Source: DTKD01 sp050948905
GTDB lineage: Bacteria > Armatimonadota > UBA5829
Reading direction: 5' to 3'
Length of the DNA stretch: 64,000 nt
NCBI GenBank assembly: GCA_050948905.1
Contig: JBMNES010000001.1
Span: 372,001 to 436,000 of the forward strand
Shown here: positions 17,801-25,067 of the stretch, in pieces
How positions within the stretch are numbered: position 1 is the first letter of the stretch
Layout of the letters: the number at the start of each line of letters is the position of its first letter
The notes under the pieces: generated by a model
What the model was told of the DNA's origin: nothing
What the model saw: the letters and a program-made list of their open reading frames with translations, nothing else
Databases searched by the model: none
Made by a program: the position numbers and the translations under genes

Positions 17801-17907
17801 AAGCCCGCGCTCCAGCCCGTAACAGGGACGATGCGATATTCGTCCGCCGCAACAGCTCCGCATATTATAAATAGAACTATTAATAGTGCTGAAATAAGTC
17901 GACACAT
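14866..17907 (-). CDS. Secreted GHL10 (DUF187)-like glycoside hydrolase with C-terminal beta modules
   Basis: This 1013-residue protein starts at ATG 17907 behind TTGGAGGT and has a signal peptide to about residue 21. Residues 22-400 match the GHL10/DUF187 barrel: N-A-V-L-P-Q-V-R-R-R-A-D-V-C-Y-P, then D-I-D-G-I-H-F-D-Y-I-R-F with likely catalytic acids. After it come a carboxypeptidase-regulatory-like module (G-T-Y-T-V-E-A-A-Y-G), a fibronectin type III-like module (L-N-P-N-T-N-Y-T-L-R-I-R-A), a golvesin-like jelly-roll part, a second FN3-like part and a C-terminal OB-like region. The protein probably cleaves glycans outside the cell. The substrate is unknown. Confidence 0.8.
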   Translation of the reverse strand: MCRLISALLIVLFIICGAVAADEYRIVPVTGWSAGFFKQSQVDKLLGVPGVASSLGDIRTANCNAVLPQVRRRADVCYPSAVGEPFMSGLSPSNFNALQAMINAAHDTTGGKKRIEVHCWIVAFRTGTGALYAQHSNPSDPDNYWMTCDANGQESADKTFDPGHPQAEEHVVNVVMDLVNNYDIDGIHFDYIRFTDSSQGYNPTSVARFNARYGRTGQPASGDALFKQWRRDQVTAVVRKVYAKIQAVKPWVKVSGSFICSTPSPKTSTRAEFLKSSAYLKYSDWDSWIQEGIIDFAAPMVYFNMTTRTQDYINWINFQKDRKGNRLMVPDAGTYLNFLPDAINMLSLTRAPSPAGNYADGFGAYSYQSPYAIDKSSSTYGPWSTFSAQLLSQITPQWADVPDMPWKSAPTKGHIGGTVTAPPDNAWADGATVTITGPESRTMTCDGTGFYAFIDLTPGTYTVEAAYGPYRQEKTFTVTAGQIEDGDFALTQIDTSAPVISDVAITDITDGTAKITWLTDMPCTGQVEYDFVPHFGQSTDENSSYLVSHTAVLQGLNPNTNYTLRIRATNMADRTTISDSFSFKTKPAETTIIVDDLDEDYCTLSGSWIRTTYATGWASSFVYRTGVTGAPSATAVWAPVFPRSGLYKVSTYYHAGANRTTNARFTVNSPSGSQQTIINQQKNDYTWMQLGPITHFDAGKSGNVTLTNQVGTADGLVVADAVKFEYLGDLTPPVMSNVTDETYTLSTTSLNAQWSGADPESGIAMYKYAIGTQPGIADVLPWTDAGTGTSAVIDGLSLGVGCKYYISVRAINGAGMISAPAISSGVMVASPVDNIAQAKELITEPVYFDSISVTSVFPTKFYVEQENRAAGIRVESAQSLSPNQKVGLFGIVGLADGCEPALLDCKVVPGDAGPVVKPLGMVTKSIGGVGLNTTGLLVRVAGKVTSVVSDGFYLDDGSGHADSAGGVGVKIWTGSPNSATTGKFVAVTGAVSCRKLSGQTYPVILSREINVVQ

Positions 17908-18120
17908 ATCCGACCTCCAAGGGTGCCCGCTAAACTCAGGATAGCACCGAAATTCAGGGTTGTCTACTGACAGGCTTCCTGGGTGCGTTTTTAAAACGGC
18001 TAAATCCGATTAGTTAACCAGTATACTTAAGGTCCATAATGAAATTACGCCACATTTTTCTCTGCTTCACATTAAAAGTTATTAACTCGCGTCCGCCGGG
18101 TTCAAATCAGACCTGGCGAT

Positions 18121-18140
18121 CTTCTAAATCCTTTTAGAAG
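18121..18140. other. Perfect 8-bp inverted repeat upstream of the IS
   Basis: CTTCTAAA and TTTAGAAG enclose TCCT. It lies between the divergent glycosidase gene and the IS; before the IS inserted, it lay upstream of the ATP synthase genes. It could be an operator or part of a leader. The rest of 17908-18183 shows no gene. Confidence 0.5.
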
Positions 18141-18191
18141 AGCCGACAATGTGATAGAATTTACCGGATATTTCGCAGCAGATGCGATGAA

Positions 18192-19730
18192 GGCCGCGTA
18201 AAATAAATGTGGAGTTTTCTTATATGAGGAAGAGACCTTTTTCATTAGAATATGTTTGTCAAAAACACAATGAAAAGAGGTCTCTATGGAAGCTATTATA
18301 CAACAAACGGTTTTGAATTTGGTTGGTGAATGGCAGTCGCTTCTCTGTAAGCATGGGTTATCTGATATAGATGCTACTTGTTCTGCGTTGGCCGAGGCGA
18401 GCAAATTGGCGGCTAGTGAGCTGATGTCCGTGTTAATAACTAAGCTTGATGAATCGTTGTTTGAAGCAAAATCAGAGCGCAAGGAACTAGGTTTGAAAGT
18501 CAAGCAGCGGGATCGCAAGCGCGAATATCTAACTGGTTTAGGCTGGCTTAGATATAGTCGCAGCTACTATTCAGACGAGATTAACGACTGTTATTGCTAT
18601 CCAGTGGATACGATAATCGGCGTATCTTCCGGGCAACGGATAAGCCCTGGCGTATGCGCTGCTCTCGTGGGCAACGCTGCCAAAGTCTCTATGCGATCCA
18701 GTTCTGATGAAGTAACTGGTGGCGACATCAGCGCTCAGAGCGTGTGCAACAAGGTCCGCTGCGTAGATTTGCCGGAGCTATTTCCTGACATTCGCCGTGA
18801 AGTATCCGAGCTTCATATCTTTGCCGATGAGGATCATGTCAGCTTGCAGGATGGTCGGACGAAAATCGTTCCTTTGGTGACTATAGCTGAGGGTTTGAAA
18901 GGGGTAGGCAAGGATCGGCGCGAGTTAATACATCGTGTTCATTTCACCTCTGATATTTCCGATGTTGAGTCGTTGTGGAATCGTGTTTATGCGTATGCCG
19001 ATAAGACTTATGATCTTGGAAGCGTCGAGCGAGTAGTTATTCATGGTGACGGAGCGGGTTGGATAAAGAGAGGTTTAGATGCATTCTGTGATGCTCGCTT
19101 TGCGTTGGATGGTTTTCACCTGCGCAAGAGGCTGATGTCATTCATATCGGCGGCGGGTTCTGAGTGCGTTTATGCTCTATTGGAGGACAACAGGCGCGAA
19201 GACTTTGAGTTATTGGGACGAGCTCTAATTCGCGACTGCAAGGATTGTTCAAAGAAGAAACGACTCAAGGAAGACCTGAAATATGTGCTCAATCAATGGG
19301 ATGGTATTTTAACTCGTCTGAAAGGTGATGTTATCGGCAGTTGCACCGAGGCGCAGGTCAGCCACGTTCTATCTCAGAGACTAAGCCGCAATCCTATGGG
19401 CTGGAGCGAAGCCGGCGTGAATGCAATGGCCTCTCTTAGGGTCTATATTAAAAACGGTGGTGTGGTTACAAGAGAGAACTTCATACCTGGAGAAAAACAA
19501 GCCAGTGAGCTATCCAAACACGCTGATGAGATTGTGAGATCCTTTCTCGACTTCAAGCTGGATCGATCCCTGTTTGAACGTGAAATCCCGAGGTATGGGA
19601 AAGTCACGCCAATATCTATAATTCTCAAATCACTAGGCTCGCTGCCTAAAGACAACTGGAGCAAAAACTAAACGGATGCGCAACTGGAGAAAAAGGTCAA
19701 CCCAAATCTCCACAACTATTTGACACCGCC
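18192..19730 (+). mobile_element. ISLre2-like insertion sequence with inverted ends and target duplication
   Basis: The left end GGCCGCGTAAAATAAATGTG and the reverse complement of the right end, GGCGGTGTCAAATAGTTGTG, align; over 28 bases 21 match. The 8 bases GCGATGAA directly flank both sides (18184-18191 and 19731-19738). The element is 1539 bp with a single complete transposase gene, so it looks intact and recent. It lies 65 bases before the first ATP synthase gene, transcribed in the same direction. Confidence 0.85.
18286..19671 (+). CDS. ISLre2-family (UPF0236) transposase
   Basis: The 461-residue protein carries the typical features of this family: a helical N-terminus, R-K-R-E-Y-L-T-G-L-G-W-L-R-Y-S-R and G-Q-R-I-S-P-G-V. 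It then has H-I-F-A-D-E-D-H-V, V-I-H-G-D-G-A-G-W-I-K-R-G and L-D-G-F-H-L-R-K, which hold the likely catalytic Asp residues. The C-terminus is of normal length and there is no frameshift, so the gene should be functional. ATG 18286 follows GAAAAGAGG. It fills almost the whole insertion sequence. Confidence 0.88.
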   Translation: MEAIIQQTVLNLVGEWQSLLCKHGLSDIDATCSALAEASKLAASELMSVLITKLDESLFEAKSERKELGLKVKQRDRKREYLTGLGWLRYSRSYYSDEINDCYCYPVDTIIGVSSGQRISPGVCAALVGNAAKVSMRSSSDEVTGGDISAQSVCNKVRCVDLPELFPDIRREVSELHIFADEDHVSLQDGRTKIVPLVTIAEGLKGVGKDRRELIHRVHFTSDISDVESLWNRVYAYADKTYDLGSVERVVIHGDGAGWIKRGLDAFCDARFALDGFHLRKRLMSFISAAGSECVYALLEDNRREDFELLGRALIRDCKDCSKKKRLKEDLKYVLNQWDGILTRLKGDVIGSCTEAQVSHVLSQRLSRNPMGWSEAGVNAMASLRVYIKNGGVVTRENFIPGEKQASELSKHADEIVRSFLDFKLDRSLFEREIPRYGKVTPISIILKSLGSLPKDNWSKN

Positions 19731-19747
19731 GCGATGAAGGCTATAAT
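19720..19747 (+). promoter_or_regulatory. Hybrid promoter formed by the IS right end, facing the ATP synthase operon
   Basis: A perfect TTGACA (19720-19725) lies in the right inverted repeat of the IS. After 16 bases comes a perfect TATAAT (19742-19747) in the flanking chromosomal DNA. The left end of the IS has no TTGACA. Before insertion, the same TATAAT would have had only TTCGCA-like bases at the -35 position. Transcription would enter atpI after about 40 bases. Confidence 0.7.
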
Positions 19748-19794
19748 TGACTTTGGGAGCAGCGTTGTGCTAACCTTCACTGAGCTGATGAACA

Positions 19795-20013
19795 ATGGTA
19801 AATGAGCCAAAAAATCCCTGGGTTCAGACCGGAGAGATACTCAGCATCGGGCTGTTGATTCTGTTGTCGACGGTGATTGGGCTGGGGATCGGCTATTGGC
19901 TCGACAAAAAGTTTGGAACGACGCCCTGGCTGATCTTCGTCTTCACAGTGTTAGGGCTTATGGCCGGGTTGTACGAGGCTGTAAGGATTTTGATCAGGTC
20001 GACGCGTGAGTAA
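19795..20013 (+). CDS. atpZ: AtpZ/AtpI-like small membrane protein
   Basis: This 72-residue protein has two membrane helices (about 16-35 and 43-62) with I-G-Y-W-L-D-K-K-F-G-T-T-P between them, the signature of the ATPase gene 1 / AtpZ family. Members precede the ATP synthase genes and assist c-ring assembly or cation handling. ATG 19795 follows TGAACA only, so the ribosome site is weak. Its end overlaps the next gene by 8 bases. It is the first gene after the IS-borne promoter. Confidence 0.8.
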   Translation: MVNEPKNPWVQTGEILSIGLLILLSTVIGLGIGYWLDKKFGTTPWLIFVFTVLGLMAGLYEAVRILIRSTRE

Positions 20014-20401
20014 CGGAATCGACGAAGGTTTTATCCGGCGGGTGTATATCACCAGCGGTTATGTTTGGACGTTTGGTCTGCTGGCGAGTTGGTCTGTGTC
20101 GGGCTGGCGAGCGGCCCTTGGATGGACGGTCGGCTCGGCGCTTTCTGTTGGCTTATTGAGGGCGATAGAATGGTTCGTGCGGAGCGCCATTCGACCAGGG
20201 CATAAAGGGGCTCGAAAGCAGCTTTTGATAGTTGCGATAATCCATTGGCCGGTGCTGGTGGCGGTTTTGGCAGGCGGATTATGGCTTGCGCAGGGCAATT
20301 TTCCCTATATTGTCGCATTTTGCGTCGGTTTGGTCTTGACGCAAATTATAATAGTGCTTAAGGTAGTAGGGATGCTGGTTAATCAGTATCTTAATAGATA
20401 G
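20006..20401 (+). CDS. atpI: ATP synthase protein I-like membrane protein
   Basis: The 131-residue protein has four predicted membrane helices, at about 18-35, 37-53, 72-94 and 98-122, with R-P-G-H-K-G-A-R-K in the loop between the second and third. Size, topology and position between atpZ and atpB fit the AtpI family, which helps c-ring assembly. Sequence similarity in this family is low, so the name rests partly on context. GTG 20006 overlaps atpZ by 8 bases. Confidence 0.7.
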   Translation: MSNGIDEGFIRRVYITSGYVWTFGLLASWSVSGWRAALGWTVGSALSVGLLRAIEWFVRSAIRPGHKGARKQLLIVAIIHWPVLVAVLAGGLWLAQGNFPYIVAFCVGLVLTQIIIVLKVVGMLVNQYLNR

Positions 20402-20412
20402 CGGAGAATTTG

Positions 20413-21126
20413 GTGGAAGAACCGAGATCGTGGCTGCATTTTTTGGTGGCCAAGCATATTTTGCCGGATTGGATGCCGGAGATGGTTCCGGTGACATGGC
20501 TTGTCATTCTTATTCTCTGCGCCACCGTAATTATTATGCGCAGTCGTTTGAAGCTGCGTAACCCCGGTAGATTTCAGTTGTTTATCGAGTTTTGCGTGGT
20601 GGCTTTGCAGGGTTTTGTGCGTAATATAGTCGGCGACCGCGAAGCTCGATCTCTGGCCCCGGTTATTGGTACGTTTTTCATCTATATCTTCGCGCTGAAC
20701 TTATTCGGCCTGATTCCTGGCTTTATGGCGCCGACAGCCAACACGAATACCACCATCGCGCTCGCGCTGTTCGCCTTTGTGTATGTGCAGTATGTTTCCA
20801 TCTCGCGTGTGGGGTTGGTGAACTATATCAAGCATTTTTTAGGCGAACCGCTGTGGCTGGCGCCGTTGATGCTGCCGTTGCACCTGATTGGAGAGTTGGC
20901 GCGGCCTGTTTCGCTGTCGATTCGTCTTTTTGGAAACATATTCGGCGAAGACTTAGTAATATTGGTGCTGATAACAGTGGGCGCCACCGTTTTAAAGAGT
21001 ATGTTCTGGGTGCCGATACAATTCCCGATGATGCTGTTTGCGATCTTCACGGGTTTTGTACAGGCGCTTGTTTTCTCTATGCTCGTAGCAATCTATATCA
21101 CCGTGGGCATCACTACCCACGATTAA
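20413..21126 (+). CDS. atpB: ATP synthase F0 subunit a
   Basis: Subunit a forms the ion half-channels beside the c ring. The 237-residue protein has several membrane helices and the key segment S-L-S-I-R-L-F-G-N-I-F-G-E with the essential Arg. L-N-L-F-G-L-I-P-G is also typical. I chose GTG 20413 because GGAG at 20403-20406 is then 6 bases away; a TTG one codon earlier is possible. The order a-c-b-delta-alpha-gamma-beta-epsilon follows. Confidence 0.94.
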   Translation: MEEPRSWLHFLVAKHILPDWMPEMVPVTWLVILILCATVIIMRSRLKLRNPGRFQLFIEFCVVALQGFVRNIVGDREARSLAPVIGTFFIYIFALNLFGLIPGFMAPTANTNTTIALALFAFVYVQYVSISRVGLVNYIKHFLGEPLWLAPLMLPLHLIGELARPVSLSIRLFGNIFGEDLVILVLITVGATVLKSMFWVPIQFPMMLFAIFTGFVQALVFSMLVAIYITVGITTHD

Positions 21127-21162
21127 AATCACTAAGTGTAAATTGATGGAGGTTCACATTTC

Positions 21163-21441
21163 ATGGGCGTACTGATTGCATTGGTTATCGCAGCAGGTTT
21201 CGCCGTTCCTGTCGCTGTCATCGGCGGTGGGTTGGCTCAGGGCAAGACAGCCGCGGCTGCACTGGAGGCTATCGGCCGCCAGCCGGAGGCTGCTGGTAAG
21301 ATCCAGACAGCTATGATTATCGGTCTTGCGCTTATCGAGTCGCTGGTCATCTACGCTTTCCTTATCGCGCTGATCTTCCTTCTTATGGGTATTCCGAGCG
21401 CAGAAAGCCTGATGAAGATTATCGCGAAGTATTCTCATTAG
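21163..21441 (+). CDS. atpE: ATP synthase F0 subunit c, with Na+-type ligand residues
   Basis: The 92-residue protein has two helices joined by G-R-Q-P-E-A. The ion-carrying Glu59 lies in A-L-I-E-S-L-V-I-Y. Aligned by eye with the Ilyobacter tartaricus c subunit, Gln26, Glu59, Ser60 and Tyr64 match the Na+ ligands Gln32, Glu65, Ser66 and Tyr70. Thr67 is replaced by Leu. This suggests Na+ coupling, though an H+ ring with similar residues cannot be excluded. ATG 21163 follows TGGAGG. Confidence 0.93.
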   Translation: MGVLIALVIAAGFAVPVAVIGGGLAQGKTAAAALEAIGRQPEAAGKIQTAMIIGLALIESLVIYAFLIALIFLLMGIPSAESLMKIIAKYSH

Positions 21442-21516
21442 TAACGGCGGCGGCGGTTCGGCTATCGTCGCCTGATAAGTTGGTTTGGTTATTAGCGTAG
21501 ATTCGGAGATTCTGTA

Positions 21517-22011
21517 GTGGAAATATTCCCACAATGGCAGACGTTGCTAACCCAGATACTGGGCTTTACGCTGGTTGTGCTGGTTTTCTGGAAGTTCTTA
21601 TGGGGGCCGGTACTGGCGGTCATCGACGCTCGCGGCGAAGAAGTAGAGAGTTCTTTTTCGGCCGCAGAGAGGGATCGAAATGATGCTGCCGCGCTGAAGG
21701 CCGATTATGAGAAACGGCTGGCTGGAATCGAAACAGAAGCGCGGGAGAAGATCACCTCGGCGGCCAAGGAAGGCATGCAGCTTCGCGAGGAGATAATCGC
21801 CGAGGCGAGAAATCGTGCTGAACAGGTGCTTGAACGTGCTCAGGAAGAGATCGGTCGAGAGAAAGATAAGGCCGTCTTCGAGATTAAAGAGCACGTGGCG
21901 GATCTGGCGATTAGCGCAGCTCATAAGCTCATCGAAGAGAAACTCGACGACGCCAGGCATAAACAGCTTGTCGACAAGTTCATCGACGAGATCGAGGGCG
22001 TGGCGAAATGA
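21517..22011 (+). CDS. atpF: ATP synthase F0 subunit b
   Basis: The peripheral stalk subunit has 164 residues: one N-terminal membrane helix (about 10-30, I-L-G-F-T-L-V-V-L-V-F-W-K-F) and a long charged coiled coil rich in Glu, Lys and Ala to the end. The start is GTG 21517. The stop overlaps atpH by 4 bases (ATGA). Only one b-type gene is present, so a homodimer is expected. Confidence 0.92.
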   Translation: MEIFPQWQTLLTQILGFTLVVLVFWKFLWGPVLAVIDARGEEVESSFSAAERDRNDAAALKADYEKRLAGIETEAREKITSAAKEGMQLREEIIAEARNRAEQVLERAQEEIGREKDKAVFEIKEHVADLAISAAHKLIEEKLDDARHKQLVDKFIDEIEGVAK

Positions 22012-22544
22012 TAGAACGGCGGGTTGTGCGAAGATATGCAGCCGCGTTGTATAATGCCGCCTCGAAAGCTGGCGTGGTGGACGCGGTAGAAAGCGATCTG
22101 GGACTCGTCAGTTTCACGGTCGAATCGTCGCCTGCGCTGCGTGAGCTTATGTTCACGCCTATAGTGCCGCGCAAGAAAAAACAGGAAATCCTCGCCGATA
22201 TCTTTCAGGGGAAAATCCAGGATGTGACGCTGGCTTATTTGAACCTGCTCATTGAGAAAAACCGGGAAGATGCTCTTGCTTTGACCGAGGCTGAGTATGT
22301 TGGGCTGGCTAATGAGGCGAGGGGCGTGGTGCAGGCTGAGGTTATCAGCGCGGTCGAACTTGATGAAGCACAGCAAAAACGACTGGTGAAAAAGCTGAAC
22401 GCGGTAACTGGCAAAAAAATAGAACTCGCAACTAAGGTGGATCCGGACGTTATCGGCGGAGTCATCGTGCGTATAGGCGACAGGGTTATAGACGGCAGCA
22501 TTCGGGGCCAGCTCGCGGAGTTAAAAGCACATCTGCTTGGTTAA
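22008..22544 (+). CDS. atpH: ATP synthase F1 subunit delta
   Basis: The 178-residue protein links the b stalk to the alpha3beta3 head. V-R-R-Y-A-A-A-L-Y-N-A-A near the start and the C-terminal G-G-V-I-V-R-I-G-D-R-V-I-D-G-S-I-R-G-Q-L are the family signatures. It overlaps atpF by 4 bases and precedes atpA by 74 bases. Confidence 0.94.
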   Translation: MIERRVVRRYAAALYNAASKAGVVDAVESDLGLVSFTVESSPALRELMFTPIVPRKKKQEILADIFQGKIQDVTLAYLNLLIEKNREDALALTEAEYVGLANEARGVVQAEVISAVELDEAQQKRLVKKLNAVTGKKIELATKVDPDVIGGVIVRIGDRVIDGSIRGQLAELKAHLLG

Positions 22545-22618
22545 TTTGAAAATATAGTACGCAGCCGGGCGTTAATTTTACTTCTGGCTGCGAATGGTAG
22601 CTCAATACGGAGTGACTT

Positions 22619-24133
22619 ATGGCGGTTAATATCAGGCCGGACGAGGTAGCAAATATCCTCGAGAGCCATCTTGAATCGTATCAGAAAGAATTGACGGAGG
22701 TCGGAGTCGGCAGCGTTTTGCAGGTCGGCGACGGCATCGCTCGCATATATGGCTTGCGCGACGCAATGGCCAGCGAGCTCGTCGAATTCCCAAACGGCGT
22801 GGTGGGCATGTTGCTTAACCTGGAGGAAGACAACGTCGGTTGCGTCATCATGGGGCCTGATACAGATATTAAAGAGGGTGATCAGGTCAAAAGGACCGGC
22901 CGCATCATCGACGTTCCTGTCGGCGAGGCTCTACTGGGACGAGTTGTGAACGCGCTGGGAGAGCCGCTGGATGGCAAGGGGCCGATTGTGGCCACTGAGC
23001 GCAGACCTGTAGAAGCCTCGGCTCCTGGTGTGGTGGAGCGTCAACCGGTTCGGGAGTCCTTGGCGACGGGGATTAAGGCGATTGACTCAATGATCCCTAT
23101 TGGTCGTGGCCAGAGAGAGCTTATTATCGGCGACCGCCAGACCGGTAAGACCGCTATTGCAATCGATACTATTATCCATCAGAAGGGCCAGAACGTTCAC
23201 TGCATTTATGTGTCGATAGGCCAGAAGATGTCCAACGTGGTGTCGATCGTGGACGTGCTGACTAAGGCCGGGGCGATGGAGTATACCACCGTTATCGTGG
23301 CAGCGGCAAGCGATCCTGCGCCGCTGCAGTATATCGCACCCTACACCGGCTGTGCTATGGGCGAGTATTATCGAGACTCGGGCCGGCATTCGCTGCTGGT
23401 CTATGACGACTTGACCAAGCACGCGCAGGCTTACAGGCAGGTATCGCTGCTTCTGAAAAGACCTCCGGGGCGTGAGGCGTATCCTGGAGATATCTTCTAT
23501 TTGCACTCACGATTGCTTGAGAGAGCGGCTAAGCTCAGCGATGAGCTCGGCGGTGGTTCATTGACGGCTCTGCCTGTTATTGAGACCCAGGCTGGAGACG
23601 TGTCTGCGTATATTCCTACCAACGTCATCTCGATCACTGATGGGCAGATATATCTGGAACCGGAGCTGTTTTACACGGGAATCAGACCGGCGATCAGCGT
23701 GGGGATATCAGTATCGAGAGTAGGGTCCAGCGCGGTTACGAAGGCTATGAAAAAGGTGGCCGGGCACTTGAAACTCGACCTGGCACGATATTGGGATCTG
23801 CAGGCGTTTGCTCAGTTCGCAAGCGATTTGGACAAGGCCACCCGGGATCAGTTGGCGCGAGGCGAGCGTAACGTCGAGATTCTTAAACAGCCGCAGTATT
23901 CGCCTATCACGTTGGAGAACCAGATATTCATAATTTATGCGGCGACTAACGGCTTTCTCGACGATTTGCCTGTGAGCGCTGTATCGAAGTTTGAAAAGGA
24001 ACTGTATCCGTTTATGGCCTACAAATATCCGGATATCGGCCATACGATCCTCAAGACAGAGGAGCTTAGTGAAGAGACCGAAGAGGCTCTGAAAAAAGCG
24101 CTGTCGGAGTTCAAAGAAGGGTTCAAGGCGTAG
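22619..24133 (+). CDS. atpA: ATP synthase F1 subunit alpha
   Basis: The 504-residue protein has the Walker A motif G-D-R-Q-T-G-K-T at 171-178 and R-P-A-I-S-V-G-I-S-V-S-R-V-G-S, which holds the arginine finger region. Length and domain order are normal. Alpha subunits bind ATP without turnover and form the head with beta. atpG follows after 17 bases. Confidence 0.97.
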   Translation: MAVNIRPDEVANILESHLESYQKELTEVGVGSVLQVGDGIARIYGLRDAMASELVEFPNGVVGMLLNLEEDNVGCVIMGPDTDIKEGDQVKRTGRIIDVPVGEALLGRVVNALGEPLDGKGPIVATERRPVEASAPGVVERQPVRESLATGIKAIDSMIPIGRGQRELIIGDRQTGKTAIAIDTIIHQKGQNVHCIYVSIGQKMSNVVSIVDVLTKAGAMEYTTVIVAAASDPAPLQYIAPYTGCAMGEYYRDSGRHSLLVYDDLTKHAQAYRQVSLLLKRPPGREAYPGDIFYLHSRLLERAAKLSDELGGGSLTALPVIETQAGDVSAYIPTNVISITDGQIYLEPELFYTGIRPAISVGISVSRVGSSAVTKAMKKVAGHLKLDLARYWDLQAFAQFASDLDKATRDQLARGERNVEILKQPQYSPITLENQIFIIYAATNGFLDDLPVSAVSKFEKELYPFMAYKYPDIGHTILKTEELSEETEEALKKALSEFKEGFKA

Positions 24134-24150
24134 CCGGGACACCGTAAGCA

Positions 24151-25008
24151 ATGGCATCTACCAAGGACATTCGGCGTCGTATACACGTCGTTAAGAATAT
24201 CGAGAAAATCACCTCCGCTATGAAGATGGTAGCGGCCGCCAAGTTGCGCAAGGCGCAGGAGAGGGCTGAATCGGTGCGGCCGTATGCGGATCGTATGCGA
24301 GAGGTGATGGGTAACCTTGCGGCAAGCGTTGGCGAGATCAAGCACCCGCTGCTGGAGGTTCGTGAAGAAAACAGCATCGGTTATGTTATTATTGGCGCCG
24401 ATAGAGGACTTGCGGGCAGTTATAACGCTGGGGTGATGCATCATGCGCTCAACGACATCGCCGACCGGGACGCTGAAGACGTGAAGCTGGTGTTGATCGG
24501 CTCTAAAGCGATTAGCTTCTTTAAGAGGCGGCCGTATGATATCGTGGCTGAGTTCGACCCGCCAGGCTCTGAGTTGGCGTTTTCCGATATTCGCGGCTTA
24601 ACCCGGCAGATGCGCTTGCTGTTCGAGAATAAAGAAGTCGACGCGGTGTATCTCGTGTATGCCAAATTTGTGAGCGCGATGCGGCAGGACCCGACGGTGG
24701 TCAAATTGCTGCCCTTGAGCGCACCCCCTGGAGATCCCGACGCGCCGCGTGCAGATTTTATATTTGAGCCGGAGGCGGAGTCGATCCTCGGCGCGCTGCT
24801 GCCTCGGTATGTGGATACTCAGTTGTATCAAGCGCTGGTCGAGAGTCAGGCAAGCGAGCATGGGGCGAGAATGACTGCAATGACTGCGGCGACGAAGAAC
24901 GCTGCGGAGATGATCGATACATTAACGCTGCAATATAATAAGGCGCGCCAGGCTGCGATTACGACTGAGATTATGGAAATTGTGAGCGGCGCGGAGGCGC
25001 TAAAATAA
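24151..25008 (+). CDS. atpG: ATP synthase F1 subunit gamma
   Basis: The central shaft subunit has 285 residues. The N-terminal helix I-R-R-R-I-H-V-V-K-N-I-E-K-I-T-S-A-M-K-M-V-A-A and the C-terminal M-T-A-A-T-K-N-A-A-E-M-I-D-T-L-T-L-Q-Y-N-K-A-R-Q form the coiled coil. The middle D-R-G-L-A-G-S-Y-N is also conserved. Confidence 0.96.
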   Translation: MASTKDIRRRIHVVKNIEKITSAMKMVAAAKLRKAQERAESVRPYADRMREVMGNLAASVGEIKHPLLEVREENSIGYVIIGADRGLAGSYNAGVMHHALNDIADRDAEDVKLVLIGSKAISFFKRRPYDIVAEFDPPGSELAFSDIRGLTRQMRLLFENKEVDAVYLVYAKFVSAMRQDPTVVKLLPLSAPPGDPDAPRADFIFEPEAESILGALLPRYVDTQLYQALVESQASEHGARMTAMTAATKNAAEMIDTLTLQYNKARQAAITTEIMEIVSGAEALK

Positions 25009-25067
25009 GTTTAGGTAAGTGAAGTCGAGAGTTGTGACTCTGACTTTTAACTCAACCGGAGGTTGAA

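Noticed and set aside
18184..19741. Target duplication of 11 bases (GCGATGAAGGC)
   Set aside because: The last three bases, GGC, belong to the inverted repeat on the left side, so 8 bases is the better estimate.
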